In this document: positions 1 to 13,100 of the stretch, one piece after another
Numbering within the stretch: position 1 is the first letter of the stretch
Layout: every line of letters starts with the position of its first letter
Assembly: GCA_038025085.1 (NCBI GenBank)
Contig: CM076140.1
Coordinates: 5,257,501-5,321,500, forward strand
Reading direction: 5' to 3'
Length of the DNA: 64,000 nucleotides
Origin: Tetragonia tetragonoides
Taxonomy: Eukaryota > Streptophyta > Magnoliopsida > Caryophyllales > Aizoaceae
Translations under genes and position numbers: made by a program
Notes under the pieces: model-generated
Seen by the model: only the letters and a program-made list of their open reading frames with translations
Database searches by the model: none
What the model was told of the DNA's origin: nothing

Positions 1-68
1 TGGACCTTTTACTACCCTAATAACTTCTTATTTTCAATTACATTAAGTGTTCTTCTTACATACTTTAG

Positions 69-1805
69 GCTGAAGTTTGTGGACATGAAGAGGAAGAAAT
101 TCGTCCAGAGTTCCTGTTGAAACGCTATGACTATTTTGGCAGTGGTGAGTTCTGTAGCTTTTTTCTCAAGAGATAGTATGTCAGCTATTGAAAATATTGC
201 AGGAGTAAGCAAAAGAAGAGAATTTTTATCTACATAAAGACTAGTAACTAGAACGTAATTTCCTAATTTGGCCACCTTCAATCGATTAACAAGAGATCTG
301 TAAAAACGTGAAAAGAAGGTCAGGACTTTATGAGGGTAATGCTGTATTTCTGCTTCGTTGGCTTGTTTATTTCTCTCCTTTTCTTCTTTTATGTTGTTCG
401 GAGATAGATGAGGAGGGCCTTGTGGCCTAGCCCACTACTACGCCCTTGCTGGGAGTTGTGATTCTATTTCTTGTTTTGGTGCCGGGGGGGGGGGGGCATT
501 GACCAAGACTTTGCAAGCAAACCACCAGTTTGGAGCAGAATGCATTCCTGCTGAGCACTTTAGTTTTGATTCAAGATGGTTTGAGCTAGTGGTTTTTTTG
601 TGAACTTCACTGTGACCTGTTTAATTTGGTACTGAAGCTGGCTTTCTAGTGTTGTTGTTGCTCTGTGATGCCTGACTTAATGAATTTTTTGCTTGGGAGG
701 AGGCAGATTAAAAAAAACAGATCCCGATCATGTAGGCATGATATTCACTTTTGCAAAATGGGTTTATGCAACATGCTTCTATAATTTGAATACACTAAAA
801 TTGTTTTTGTAGGTGCCCCAACTTCAGAGCAACACGTGGATGTGATTGCATCATCTAAGGTACATTCTCTCCTTATAGGATCTTCACAAAAACTTTCTTT
901 CTTGAGATATCATAAACTATGTCAATTATAGATGGCATGTGTGATAAATGATCAGATAAAAGTTTCAGACTTTCAGTAACTAGTATGCTGCAACAGTTGA
1001 CTTAAGGAAGTCAGGCAACAGCATTCCTTTTTTGGTAGTTTTGCAACCTGACCTAGTAATTATTGGGCAAATCAATTAGTGGACATTAGAAGTTGTTTCC
1101 AAAATCCAAATATTTACAGATTTTTTGGACAGAGGGAGTGTTTTGTCCTCTCTTGGTGGAGGGATGTAAGAGTAGCTTTACCCGAGACATAGGAGACACA
1201 AATTGGCATTGAGTTGTGCTTATGGTACATTCTTCATGACAGTTGACCTGCCTGGTACTGCCTTCAGAACACTGTGCTTTGTTGCGGCCAAAATCAATTT
1301 GGAGTGCCGATGATAGACACAAGGAAATTGCACCTGTAGAAAACATATTGCGTTTGGATCCAATTGAAGTATGTCCACTTCGCCACTCATTTTTTTCCCT
1401 TCCATATTGGCTGTTTGTTAGCTTGTTCTATTGTTTGTTCTGGATTCATGTTTTTCTTTTAAATATCAAGTAGATTACATAATGTTCTGCCCCATGAGGT
1501 CATACTCCACTTAAGTCAGTATCCTTTTGTCACACACACATGCACACTACCTTTGAACATGGAATCAGCCATTTCTCTTAAGTCTTATATTTAAGCTTAT
1601 ATCCAATCTTGTTAACACTTCACTGCTTTAAAAAAAAAAAAAAAAAACAACAAAACGTTTTGAAATGCATTTAAAAAAAAAAAAAAAAAAAAAAGGTTTT
1701 TGTGGGTCTTTCGGAAACAGTCTCTCTTCTAGGCAACTAGTTAGGGGTAAGACTGCGTACATCTGGACCTCCCCAGACCCCGCCCTAGGCGGGACCCTTA
1801 CTGGG

Positions 1806-1854
<49 letters not shown>

Positions 1855-4800
1855 ATCCAATCTTGTTAACATGTCAGTATTTAAACTTGTCATCATAACT
1901 ATACGGAAAGACATGCTTAAAATCTTTAGTTACAGAATGAACGGGCTTGAATTTTGATGGAGGCATTAACCCTGAAGGGGTAGCTCAGCTGGTAAGACCT
2001 CTGAGAAGTATTCCACAAGTCTAGGTTCGAATCCCCTCAGGGCTACTGGAGGTTTTCCTAGTCGTTAACTTCAGGGCTGATGGGGTTAGTCAAGCAAAGC
2101 TTGGACACCCATGCTATCTAAAAGAATGTTTTGACGCAGACATCTAGGTTCTATTTATCTACATTGATAATCTCATCTTGTTAAAAAGAATTTTCAACAC
2201 ATGGTGGAAATATGTTTTGTTGCTTATCATTATCATTTCCTATATTATATTGGTTATAAAAAATTTATTGTCTCATCAAACTTGGTGCACTTTTAACAAA
2301 TATGCTCATGCATTCATGAGAGTTATTGTGCAAATATTTTCTTAATTCCATTAGTTTTTGTTTTACTTGGAGCAAAATTATTCCATCTCAACTTTTCCGT
2401 GTAGGTAAACCTATTTCAGGGCATCACCTTACCTGAAGCTCCAAAATTTGGAAAGGTCTTTGGAGGACAGTTTGTGGGCCAGGTACTGCTTGCTTCTTGT
2501 TTTTCTGTCCTTAAGCTTATGTTAAGAAAACTAGTCGTATTACAGTTACGAGATTGCTATCATTATGTGATGGAAATTTATACACACTTCATGAGCATAA
2601 CTTATTTCATGTATGGATATAATTGTGATATTGGTGTTTGTTTCACTGAAAGAATCACAAGCATCCTTTTTTTTTTTTTGTTTTGGGTGTGTGTACCTAA
2701 TTACTAATTAGCTCATTCAATGCAGGCATTGGCTGCAGCATCAAAAACTGTTGATTGTCGAAAAATTCTTCATCATTTGCAGGCTTATTTCCTCCTTGTT
2801 GGGGATTATGACAGTGAGTAACTCCAAACTTTAGATGAAGTGATTAATCGTGGTCACTGCAATGCAGTCTAAGCCCCCTTCCCCACCCACACACACACAC
2901 TCAAAAAAAAGGAGGCGAAGGAGAAATAAATGTATATCTTGCTTTGTCTGAAAACTAATATAGGTGAAATGCTTGATTCTGTACTTTGCTGTTTGATTGT
3001 CTGGTAGATCCAGAGACCAGAATCAAATAATATAGACTAGCTGTCAAGTGATGCTTCATATTTGACGTGCTTGGTTACTTAACTTGATGGCCTTTTGTCA
3101 AATTGTTTCTTAGTCTTATCTCATGTTTTGTCCGGACAATTTCTTTATTCAGCAATAGGAAATTGGCCTGTGGATTTTTGAGTTTACTTCTGCCAAGTCA
3201 AATGTTCTTTTTTTAATTCCCTGTGGTTCTTGGAAAAGTTAATTCCTCATAACTCATCTTTGTTTGGTTCGGTTTGGTTCAGTTCTTATTTTCATCATAT
3301 TTTTATGGGTCCAAAGTTCCATTCACATAATCGAGGCGCTACCATGGTGATGTTTTAAATAACTGTGGGCTTTCCTCCCCTCCCCCCCCTAGGTTTTGTC
3401 TGTTGTGGTTATCATATATTAGTAGTTATCTTTCTGCAGATTTGTTTCACTTGAAATATATGGTTCAAATTTGGATTTTTATTGCTTGCAGCTCCAATTA
3501 TATATGAGGTCCACCGCATACGTGATGGAAAGAGCTTTGCTACCAGAAGAGTAGATGCAATACAAAAAGGAAATGTTGTGTTCACGTTGCTTGCGTCATT
3601 TCAAGTAACTTATCTTTGCCTATTAATCAACATTACACCAGTGTCACATCATTTACAAAGAATTGCTGACGTCAAAGTCACCAAAACTGAATCAGTTCAC
3701 TTGCTGATTGGATTAATGTGCTCTCTAACTGTCATAAGGCTTACGTATGAGTTATGACATAAGATTAATCTTGCTTGTCTTGAAAAATATCCTTCTACTT
3801 TTTTTATTGTTCTATTTTACACGTTTTATTTGGTAGGCCTAGGCCCCCCTTTTACTTGTCTTTTTTTTGTTGGGGGGGGGTTGAAGTATCTGAAACCGTT
3901 CTCATCATTCATATGGGTATTGAGGTGGATATATGGGTATGTTAAAAAATACTCTTTTTGTCAAAATGATTATCTTGTTCATTCTTCTTTGACGAGTGAA
4001 GTGGTAACCCAAATTAGGGACTAATTAATCTGGTATTGTGAAGTGTTTATCTTCAGGCTAAAGTTGATTTTGGTTCTGCAGAGAGAGGAAAATGGGTTTG
4101 AACACCAGGAAGCACTTATGCCTTTGGTGCCGCCACCAGACACGGTACAGGACATAGGTTGTCTTTGATCTAGTAGGTCTAGGGGGTCTCTATACTCATA
4201 TTCTGTCCCTTGCATCTCAGTTGCTATCAATGGAAGAGCTACGTGAAAGGCGTATTATGGATCCCCGACTTCCAAGGTATGTGGCTTTTGGAGTTAATTT
4301 CATATATGTTCATTATATAGGTCAATGAGTCTGATCTGAATTTACTTTTGCATGTTTAAGGGGAAATTTGTTCAGTTATGCCTTCTGGTTTGAGTCTAGT
4401 AGTGAAAGCAACTCTGCATCATGTATTTGTTATTTTGTCTGTCAAATAACGCTCTTGCTTGTATCTGATGATGTACAGGTCTTACCGCAACAAGGTGGCC
4501 ATATCAAAGCATGATATTTGGCCCATAGATATACGTTTTTGTGATCCAAGTACTTCCACTAATCAGACTAAATCCCCTGCAAGGTTACTCCTCTTTCTTG
4601 TAAGATTAGAGATCAATTGAATATGAGCTTCGAATTTACGGATGCCTAGTGGGATGTAATACTCGTTTTTCTATAAGCCACTTGAATTCCTTTGTTGTCC
4701 TTTTTGCCGCAGCCTAAGGTATTGGTTCAGGGCGAAAGGGAAGTTATCAGATGACCAGGCATTGCATAGGTAAGGACAAAGGGGTGATGAAAAATTCGGA

Positions 4801-7682
4801 GATTAAATTTTTCCATGGTTTTGCATGTGATTGCTTGACAATGAAATGGGTGAAAATATTACTGTCTCTGTGCTTGTCTATATTACAGTGCTTTAAATGA
4901 ATTTCGTCTTGTCTGCATTAATCCTTCCCCTTCAATTTGTGCTATTTATACATGCCCTTCAGTCTCATATTATACCCTGTAGGAGTCTTAGTTTGCATTA
5001 CCTAGATGATGGTTGGGCCGATAGAGTAAGAGGTGCAGCTGGAAGTTTTATTTATGAGTGAGAAATATTATACTAGTAGGATTGTAGGAATTTATGACAC
5101 ATGTTGATTGCCATTTTGGTGTGCACTTCAAAATGTTGTGTTGTGTGATAAGCTATGGACTTATGGTTGTCTTAAGACGTCGGAGTTCGGAGTTATGTTA
5201 TTCAAGGCCTGGTAAAGTTTAGGTAGCTGCTTTGGTCACAAATAGAAGAAAAATGAAAGAGCAGATTGAAGTATGGTTTTCGCCAGCTGTAGCTTCACCT
5301 GGCATTTCGAAATCCGCCTCAGTTCTCCTTGCCTTGCGATTTCAAGTCTTCTGGTACTCAAAGACATAAGGTGCATAAATGTTGGTTTCATGTCATCACT
5401 CGTCAGGAAGAAAGCTCCTAGAGAATTTTCATATGTGGAGGACTACTTAAAAGGTCCCTGATTGCCCGAACGGGCAGTGTTTGAAAATAAATAAATAAAT
5501 CTGCTCCCAGAAACTCCCCTGTGAATCTGTGACAGTTATACCCTTATTGTCAACCTTTATTTCCCCACATCCTCGGGCTTCTGAGTTCCTCAGCCGCCCC
5601 CCCCCCCCCCAAAAAGAGACCCAACACCTCTTTCAAACTTAATACCATGTCGTGTCCTGCAATACTGTGCAGGTTAGTTGAAGCCTTAACACTTTAATGA
5701 CAGTGTAACTTGAAAATTTTAAAAAAGGCCTACTGCTATTCTGCTACTATAGCTTTGTAAATTTCCCAATGTTTCTTGTCATTTGGTGAATCGGTGTGGT
5801 CCCCGAACTCTTGGTTTTCGTTTTTCTATTATTGAGAAGCATATATTGAAGAAAGACAAACAACCATGTTGATGGTCAATGAATCTCCTAGATCATCAAA
5901 TGTGATGGAAACTGAATCAATGAAGCTCCTATTTCATGATTGTCTTGGTGTTTCAGGGAACATGTGCGCTAGTATACACTGTTGCTTCTGCTGATTACCT
6001 TGGATCTTTCATTTCGCAGATGTGTGGTGGCATTTGCTTCAGATCTTCTGTTTATTGAAGTTAGTTCGAACCCTCACCGTAAAAGGGGTCTGAAAATCAG
6101 TGTCCTCAGTTTGAATCATACGTGAGTAGCCTTTTTACTCTTGATTTATTTTTAATTCTTTGAAGTGTATAGTGTAAATCTCATTGGCTCCTGGTTGCAA
6201 TATTTCCTTCAAATGTGTTTACAGTTGGGATTGAGAACCTAGGGCTTGTTTACTTGCTACTAATGCAATGAAATCATTTTGTAGAGTAGATGTGGGGTGA
6301 AAAGTGAAAGAGTTAAGAGGAGAGAGATGAGAAAAATGGGGTTGATTGCACCATTCAATGTAATCGCAATTGCTCAACTTTAACCCATGTAAAGATGATT
6401 ACTTTGGAAAGTGTAATCAATCTCACATTTCCCATCTCCCTCCTCCCCTCCTTTTTTTCCCTCACATACTGTATAAAATGATTGCATTGCATTGCTAGCA
6501 ACTGTAGCAAGTAAACTCCACCTAGTGTGTTAGAATAGATAATACTTGAAATGTGTAGCTTTGATTCATTTGAATGGTGCGTGAAGTATCTGGTGAATAG
6601 AGAAGGGACAAGACTTATTTTTTATGTTCTAGGAAGTGTAGTAGCTATTATTAGTTGAACTGGGAGGTATTGACTCTACTTAAGGTCCACGCCCCTAGTA
6701 TATGACCTGGAAATTACTTTTTCCTCCTAGGATCTTTTGAGCTATTGATTACATAGTTTTTTGCTACGCAAAAGGAAGGTGCAAGTGAATGGCGAGTTGG
6801 TGACCTAGGCACCTCTCGCTACGTCATCTTCGGGCTCTCGTGTTCAACAGCGAACATATCAGACTAACTGAACAACCAACGTAAGCACTGGCCTCGGCGA
6901 GGTAGCACCATCAAGGGGCAAATATAGTTCATAGAAGCCAGCAGACACAAGGCATGGGGGTTGGGAAACGAACCCAGGACCTTACCTTACCAAACCACCT
7001 GGGAGTAAGCTTGGAACCACTTGACCACCACGCACCACCCTTGATGGTTATTGATTACATAGTTGATCAAGTGATTCAAGTTCCATTTTCACCCGGGTTA
7101 ACAGGAGTTTTGACATATCCCGGTTTCTAGTCGGTTATTTCATATGGTCTCCCCGCCGGCTTGTTACTTTTGGTTTTTCAAGTTTATTGCTTGACATTAG
7201 GGTGGTAGAAAAAAATGGTAGCCTCTGCTGACACATGAATCCAAAAGATCATTGTACTTATCCAATGTGTTTGAATTCTTTCTCCTTGTCAGGATGTGGT
7301 TCCATAGGCCAGTGAAAGCTGATGACTGGATATTATTTGTGGTAAGCATGGAAAATGCTGCGAATTCTGTGGAATATCGGGTTTTCTTCAGATATGCTAA
7401 TGCATCTTTATAACTTGCAGATGGAGAGTCCAACTGCTCATTCAACACGTGGATTATGTACAGGTCAAATGTTTAATAGGCAAGGAGAGGTAAATTTTCA
7501 ACTCTACATCTAACCTTAAGTTAAGATCCCAGTGTTTCTTCCTCCCATTTACTTGTCATTTGCAACTAAATTGTTTGAGCATAACATGAATCTGTTTCTG
7601 TCAGCTTGTTGTATCACTGGTTCAAGAGGGTCTACTAAGGGTGGCTAGAACACCACAGTCCGCCATCAGAGCTAAGTACTAA
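69..7682 (+). CDS. Acyl-CoA thioesterase (TesB/ACH family), 5' partial
   Basis: Hydrolyses fatty acyl-CoA to free acid and CoA; plant members have an N-terminal cyclic-nucleotide-binding-like region followed by two hot-dog folds and are linked to peroxisomes. Fourteen exons read through in phase: 69-144, 813-859, 1243-1368, 2405-2482, 2726-2813, 3492-3604, 4082-4144, 4221-4276, 4479-4583, 4713-4769, 6020-6121, 7293-7341, 7421-7489, 7605-7682, giving 368 residues. The first exons lie upstream of the window (family length is about 420). Family landmarks are [72 protein letters not shown] and SLVQEGLLR. Oddities: the residue before HTMWFHRP is Asn (codon AAT) where the TesB family has its catalytic Asp, and the C-terminus is AKY, not the SKL-type peroxisomal signal. 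Introns carry SINEs and a MITE. The family call is firm; catalytic competence is uncertain. Confidence 0.9.
1618..1853 (+). mobile_element. Au-like SINE with (TTG)n tail
   Basis: The 3' part (about 1695-1853) matches what I know of the plant Au SINE: a segment reading ctgcgtacatctggacctcc, then ccccagaccccgcc, then a run of TTG triplets to 1853. It is bracketed by an 18 bp direct repeat (1600-1617 and 1854-1871), the expected target-site duplication. The 5' part is two A-rich runs (about 1630-1647 and 1672-1694) and not a normal SINE head, so the element is truncated or rearranged. It lies in an intron of the thioesterase gene. Confidence 0.75.
1976..2120 (+). mobile_element. tRNA-derived SINE-like sequence
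   Basis: An A-box-like segment (tagctcagctggtaaga) is followed about 35 bases later by a B-box (ggttcgaatcccc), the internal RNA polymerase III promoter layout. There is no folding acceptor stem, so it is not a functional tRNA. The body continues to about 2120. No clear flanking duplication was found and the ends are approximate. Located in a thioesterase intron. Confidence 0.55.
6243..6519. mobile_element. Foldback MITE in thioesterase intron
   Basis: The two ends are inverted copies: the left end has gtttacttgctac and the right end has gtagcaagtaaac. The direct repeat acctag flanks it on both sides (6237-6242 and 6520-6525). It has no coding capacity. The superfamily is uncertain; the flank length is shorter than the 8 bp of hAT. 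Confidence 0.65.
6759..7048 (-). mobile_element. SINE, complete, minus orientation
   Basis: Read on the minus strand, it begins just after a GGTGCGTGGTGGTC segment with a tRNA-like A-box (ggtcaagtggtt) and then a B-box (gggttcgtttccc), and ends in a short A-run (the T-run at about 6757-6762). It is flanked by a perfect 16 bp direct repeat, tattgattacatagtt, at 6743-6758 and 7049-7064. A pol III promoter, A-tail and long target duplication together are strong SINE evidence. Confidence 0.8.
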
Positions 7683-8069
7683 AAGTATATACTATATAGT
7701 TGCCTACAACTCCATTTTATGGGAAAATGTAAGAGTGCAGCAGGATAGAACCATTTGTGTTTGATACATGACTGTTATGTTATTCGTTCAGGACTTATAC
7801 AGTAATACCTGCAATTGCACAGCCTTATGGTTATCACAGCTGTTTCGACGTGTTTGTTTGTTGTGAAATAAAAATGCAACTGTTCAGTTAATCCCAGATG
7901 AAGAGTGAGATTATCTGGGTTGTATCATTATAGAATCCTTCAACCATTGCACCTGGTCATCACAAAGGTAAATGGTCCCATTTCATGTTTGGAGCTTGTT
8001 TATTACGTTGCAAAGACATCTTTTTGCATATGGTATTGAAATATGCATGATGAAATGGTTGACAAGTAC
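7683..8069 (+). other. Thioesterase 3' UTR and flank
   Basis: No open frame or element is evident. It is AT-rich transcribed-looking sequence after the stop codon and ends where the tandem-repeat array begins. Confidence 0.5.
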
Positions 8070-10025
8070 GGATAGCTACCTTCCATGTCCCCTAAGGTTA
8101 CCCCGCGCGATGGTATGAAAGTAACAACTTTTTTTTGCGGCCCTGTTGAATCCACAAAAACGTGGATTGTATCGATCAAGTTTCGGCTTTCAAGGGATCA
8201 GTTTTTGCCCAAATTTTTCTGGGGGGTCCATTGTGACATAAAAGTACCCTCGTATCCCGGGAAGGTCATTCTGCTCTACAGATTTCGTATTCACCCATGG
8301 TTTTGCTGCTTGACCTTCAGAATGGGTAACTAGTAAAATGACTGTCCCATTCTAATAGGGATCCCATTATCTATCCCGTGGGCCTCGCATGTACCTTAGG
8401 GGTATCTCGTAAAATATGGTTTGAAAATAATAACTTTTATTTTGTAGACCTCTCGAACCCCAAAAAATTTGGGTTATAGGTTTCAATTTTCGGCTTCCTG
8501 AAGGCCAGTTGATATTTTTTACCCAAACTTTTTCGGGGGTATATTATGACCTAATAACACCCTCCGTGTGCTCAGTAGGCCATGGTGGTCTTCAGACCTT
8601 GTATTTAGCCATGATTTCATTGTCCAACCATTTAGAGTAAGTGTCCATTAAAACAGTCAACAATCTTAATAGACATCCGATAATCGACGCCGGTGTCCCC
8701 CCATCTCCTTAAGGGGTATTCTGTGTGATATAGTATGAAAATAGCAACTTTCATTTCGTGACCCTCCGGAACCCTCGAAAACGTGGATTATAACTATCAA
8801 ATTTTGGCTTCTCGTGGCCCAACTGAGATTGTTGGCCAATTTTCTCCGTGGGGTCCATTATGACTTAAGAGGACCCCCTGCCCCGAGAAGGTAATTTGGG
8901 TCCCTGAAATCCGTAGTCATCCATGATTTTGGTGTTCCGACTTTTAGAGTGGGTTCTCATAAACGATCGTCCAATTCTAATAGGAACCCGATAATCGACC
9001 CCATGGGCCTTCCATGTTCCCTAGGGGTATCTCGTTTGATATGGTGTAAATATAACAACTTTAGTTTTTGGATACTCTGGAACCCAAAAAAAACATTGAT
9101 TTTAAGTTTCAATTTTCAGCTTCCGAGTGACCGGTTGAGATTTTCCCCCGAAACTTTTTCGGGGGATATATCATGATCCAAGACAACCCCCTAAAGCTCG
9201 ATATATAGGTCATCTAGGTCTCCAAACTTTATATACACCCATAATTTGAATGTACGACCTTTAAAGTTGGTATCCAGTTAAATGGCCACACAATCGTAAT
9301 AGGGATCCAATAACCGACATGGGGGTTCTCTCCTCTCCCTAAGGGATATCCCATTTGATATGGTGCAAAAATAACAACTTTTGTTTTGGGGCCCTTTGAA
9401 ACCACAAAAAAAGTGTGAAAATAACACCATCCATTTTCGGCTTCTCCGGGCCTGGTTGAAAATTTTGCCCAATTTTATCTGAGGGGTCTATTATGACTTA
9501 CGAGAACACCCCATGCCCCTGGAAAGTAATCAGGTCCCTGAAATCCCTACTCACTCACGGTTTCGGTGTCCCAACCTTTATTATGGATGGTCAATAAAAA
9601 CAGTCGTCCAATCATAATAGTGACCCGATAATCGATCTAGGGGCCTCGCATATTCCCTAGGGGTATCCCGTTTGATAATGGTGCGCGAAAATAACAACTT
9701 TCGAACCTGAGCCCTCCGGAACCCCTAAAACTGTGGATTATAATCTTCAAATTTTGGATTCTCAAGAATCAATTGAGATTTTTACCCAAACTTGTCCGCG
9801 AGGTATATTATGACCCTTGACCCTCCGTGAATTCTGAACTTCATATTCATCCATAATTTGGGCGTTCGACTCGTTAAAGTGAATGATTGGAAAAACACCG
9901 TCCAATTCTAATATAGACCTGGTAATCGATCTCACGGTGCTCCCATATCCCATAAAGATACACTGTGACAAATGGGCTGAAAATAACAACTTTTATTAAG
10001 AGACCCTCGAAATGAAAGAAACATG
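8070..10025 (+). repeat. Satellite-like tandem array A (~310 bp unit)
   Basis: About seven diverged head-to-tail copies. A recurring core (a cctaggggtatctcg-like block, then gatatggtg, then aaaataacaactttt) returns at about 8090, 8395, 8705, 9025, 9340, 9655 and 9955, a spacing near 310 bp. Other shared blocks are 'accc(g/a)ataatcgac' and 'ttttcggcttc'. Short open frames inside are broken and not shared in frame from copy to copy, so this is not read as coding. Arrays B and C carry the same unit. Confidence 0.85.
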
Positions 10026-10129
10026 AATGATATTCATGGTACCAAGGTTTCACTAGCAATGTAACAAACTGCAAAAAAAAGAAAAATAATACTGCAATTT
10101 AGCGACATTGGTTCTGTTGAGAAACAATT

Positions 10130-13100
10130 ATTTATGAGTATTAAACATTCGGGGATCTGGATGACCGTCTCGGGATACCAGAGATTCTTTAGGGTGATGA
10201 TAGACCCCCAAGAAAAGTTTGGACAAAAACGAAAATCGGGTCCCAGAAAATCGAAAATCAAATGTTGTAATCCACCTTTTTTTGGCTTCCGGTAGCCCTG
10301 GAAGGAAGGTAAATATTTTCGCACCACATACCAAATGACACCTCTAGGGAACATGGGAAGCCTATCGGGTCCCTGATAGTCTTGTAAAAGCATTTTTACG
10401 GAACACTAATGTAAAGGGCTCGAACATCGAAAGCGTGAGTGATATCAAAGTTCGGTGATTTTGATGACCCTCCCGTGGCATCGAGGGTACTCTAAGGTCC
10501 TGATATACCCCTCGGAAAAGTTTGTGCAAAAATGACACCCGGGCCTGGGAAGCCGAAAACGTAGGCTATAATCCATGTTTTTTTGGCTTACGCGAGGCCC
10601 CACAACGAAGGTGGATATTTTCATCACACATTGCAAGTGACACCCATAGGGAACATGGGAGGCCCACAGGGTCCGTTATCGGGTCCCCAATAGGCTTGTA
10701 CGGGTATTTTTACGGAACACCAATGTAAAGGCCCGAACACCGAAAACATGGGTGATATCAAAGTTCGATGATCCTGATAACCCTCGCGGGGAGCCGAGGG
10801 TACTCTAAGGTCATGATATACCATTCGGAAAAGTTTGGGCAAAAATGACACTCGGGCCCTGGGAAGCCGAAAACGTAGGCTAGTCCACTTTTTTTGGCTT
10901 CCGGGAGGCCCCGGAAAGAAGGTGGATATTTTCGCCCCACATCGCAAGGGACACCTTTAGAGAACATGTGAGGCCAACGGGGTCCGTTATTGGGTCCTCA
11001 ATATGCTTGTACGGGTATTTTTATGGAACACCAATGTAAGGGTCCGAACACCGAATGCATGAGTGATATCGAATTTCGGTGATCCTGATAACCCTACTAG
11101 GGCAACAAGGATACTCTAAGGTCATGATATGCTTCTCAGAGAAATTTGGGCAAAAATTACACCCGAGCCCCGAGAAGCCGAAAATGTAGGCTAATCCACG
11201 TTTTTATGATTTTCGTGAGTCCCCGTAACGAAGGTGGATATTTTCGCACCAAATCGCAAGAAACACCCCTTGGGAACATGTAAGGCCCTTATAGGCTTGT
11301 AAGAGCATTTTTACGAAACAACAATGTAAGGGCCCTAACACCGAAAGCATGAGTGATATCAAAGTTCGGTGATCCTGATGTTGTCCCGGGGCAACGAGGG
11401 TCCTGTATGGTCATGATGGACCCCCCGTATAAGTTTAGGCAAAAATGACACCCTCGACTCAGGAAGTCGAAAACGAATGCTATAATCCACGTTTTTTTGG
11501 CTTACAAAAGTCCCCAAAACGAAGGTGGATATTTTTGCACATCGCAAGGACACGCCTATGGAACATGGAAGGCCCCCGGGTTCTGTTATTGGGTCCCTTA
11601 TAGCCTATAGGCTTGTAAGATCATTTTTACGAAACACCAATTTAAGGGCCTGAACAACGAAAGCATGGGTAATATCAAAGTTCGGTGATCTTGATGACCC
11701 TCACGGGGCAACGAGGGTTTTCTAAGGTCATGATAGTCCACTCGAAAAAGATTGGGCAAAAATGACACCCGGGCTCCGGGAAGCCGAAAACGTAGGCTAT
11801 AATCCACTTTATTTGGCTTTCGGGTGTCCTCGAAACGAAAGTGGATATTATCGCACCACATTGCAAGGAACATCCCTAGGAATCATGTGAGGCCCCCGTA
11901 GTCCGGTATCGGGTCCCTTATAGGCTTGTAAGGGCATTTTTAAGAAACACAAATGTAAGGGCACGAACACCGAAGGCATGGGTGATATCAAAGTTTGGTG
12001 TTATGATGATTCTCCCGGGGCAACGAGGGTAATCTAAGGTCATGATTAACCACTCGGATAAATTTGGGCAAAAATGACACCCGTGCCCCTAAAAGCCGAA
12101 AATGTAGGCTATAATCCACTTTTTTTTGGCTTACAGGAGTCGTCGGAATGAATATGGATATTTTCTCACCACATCGGAAGCGACACCCCTAGGGAACATG
12201 GGAGGCCCCCGGGGTTCATTATCGGGTACACAATAGGCTTGTACTGGTTTTTTTACAGAACACCAATGTAAGGGCCCGAACACCAAATACATGAGTGATA
12301 TGAAAGTTCGGTGATCCTGATGATACTCCCGGGGAACCGAAAGTCCTTTAAGGAAATGATAGGCCCCTCGAAAAATTTTGGGCAAAAAGACACCCGGGCC
12401 CTGAAAAGCCGAAAACGTAGGCTATAATACACGTTTTTTTGGCTTCCGGGAGGCCACGGAAAAAAAAGGTGGATATTTTCGCATCAAATCGCCAGGGACA
12501 CCCCTAGGGAACTTGGGTGGCCCGCAGGGCTCGTTATAGGGTCTCATATAGGCTTGTAAGGGTATTTTTAGGGAACACCAATGTAAGGGCCCGAACACTG
12601 AATGCATGGGTGATATCGAAGTTCGGTGATCCTGATAACCATCCTGGGGCACCGAGGGTCTTCTATGGTCATGATAGACCCCCCGTAAAAGTTTGGGCAA
12701 AAATGACACCTGGGACCATGAAGCCGAAAACATAGGTTATAATCCACGTTTTTTTGCCTTCCGGTAGCCCCGGCATCGAAGGTGGATATTTTCGCACCAC
12801 ATCGCAAGGGACCCCCCTAGGGAACATGTGAGGCCCCCGGCGTCTGTTATCGGGTCCCTTATAGGCTTGTAAGTTATTTTTACAGAACACCAATGTAAGA
12901 GCCCGAACACTGAATGCATGGGTGATATCGATGTTCGGTGATCCTGATAACCCTCAAAAATGACACCCGTGTCCGGGGCTATAATCCACGTTTTTTTGCC
13001 TTCTAGGAGCCCTCGGAACGAAGGTGGATGTTTTCGTACCACATCGCAAGGGACACCCCTAGGGAACATGGGAGGCCCCCGGGGTATGTTATCAGGTCCC

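Noticed and set aside
1665..1898. Open frame with a leucine run
   Set aside because: It is the TTG triplet tail of an Au-like SINE, not a protein.
1976..2050. Possible tRNA gene
   Set aside because: A- and B-boxes are present but the acceptor and anticodon stems do not pair; better read as a tRNA-derived SINE.
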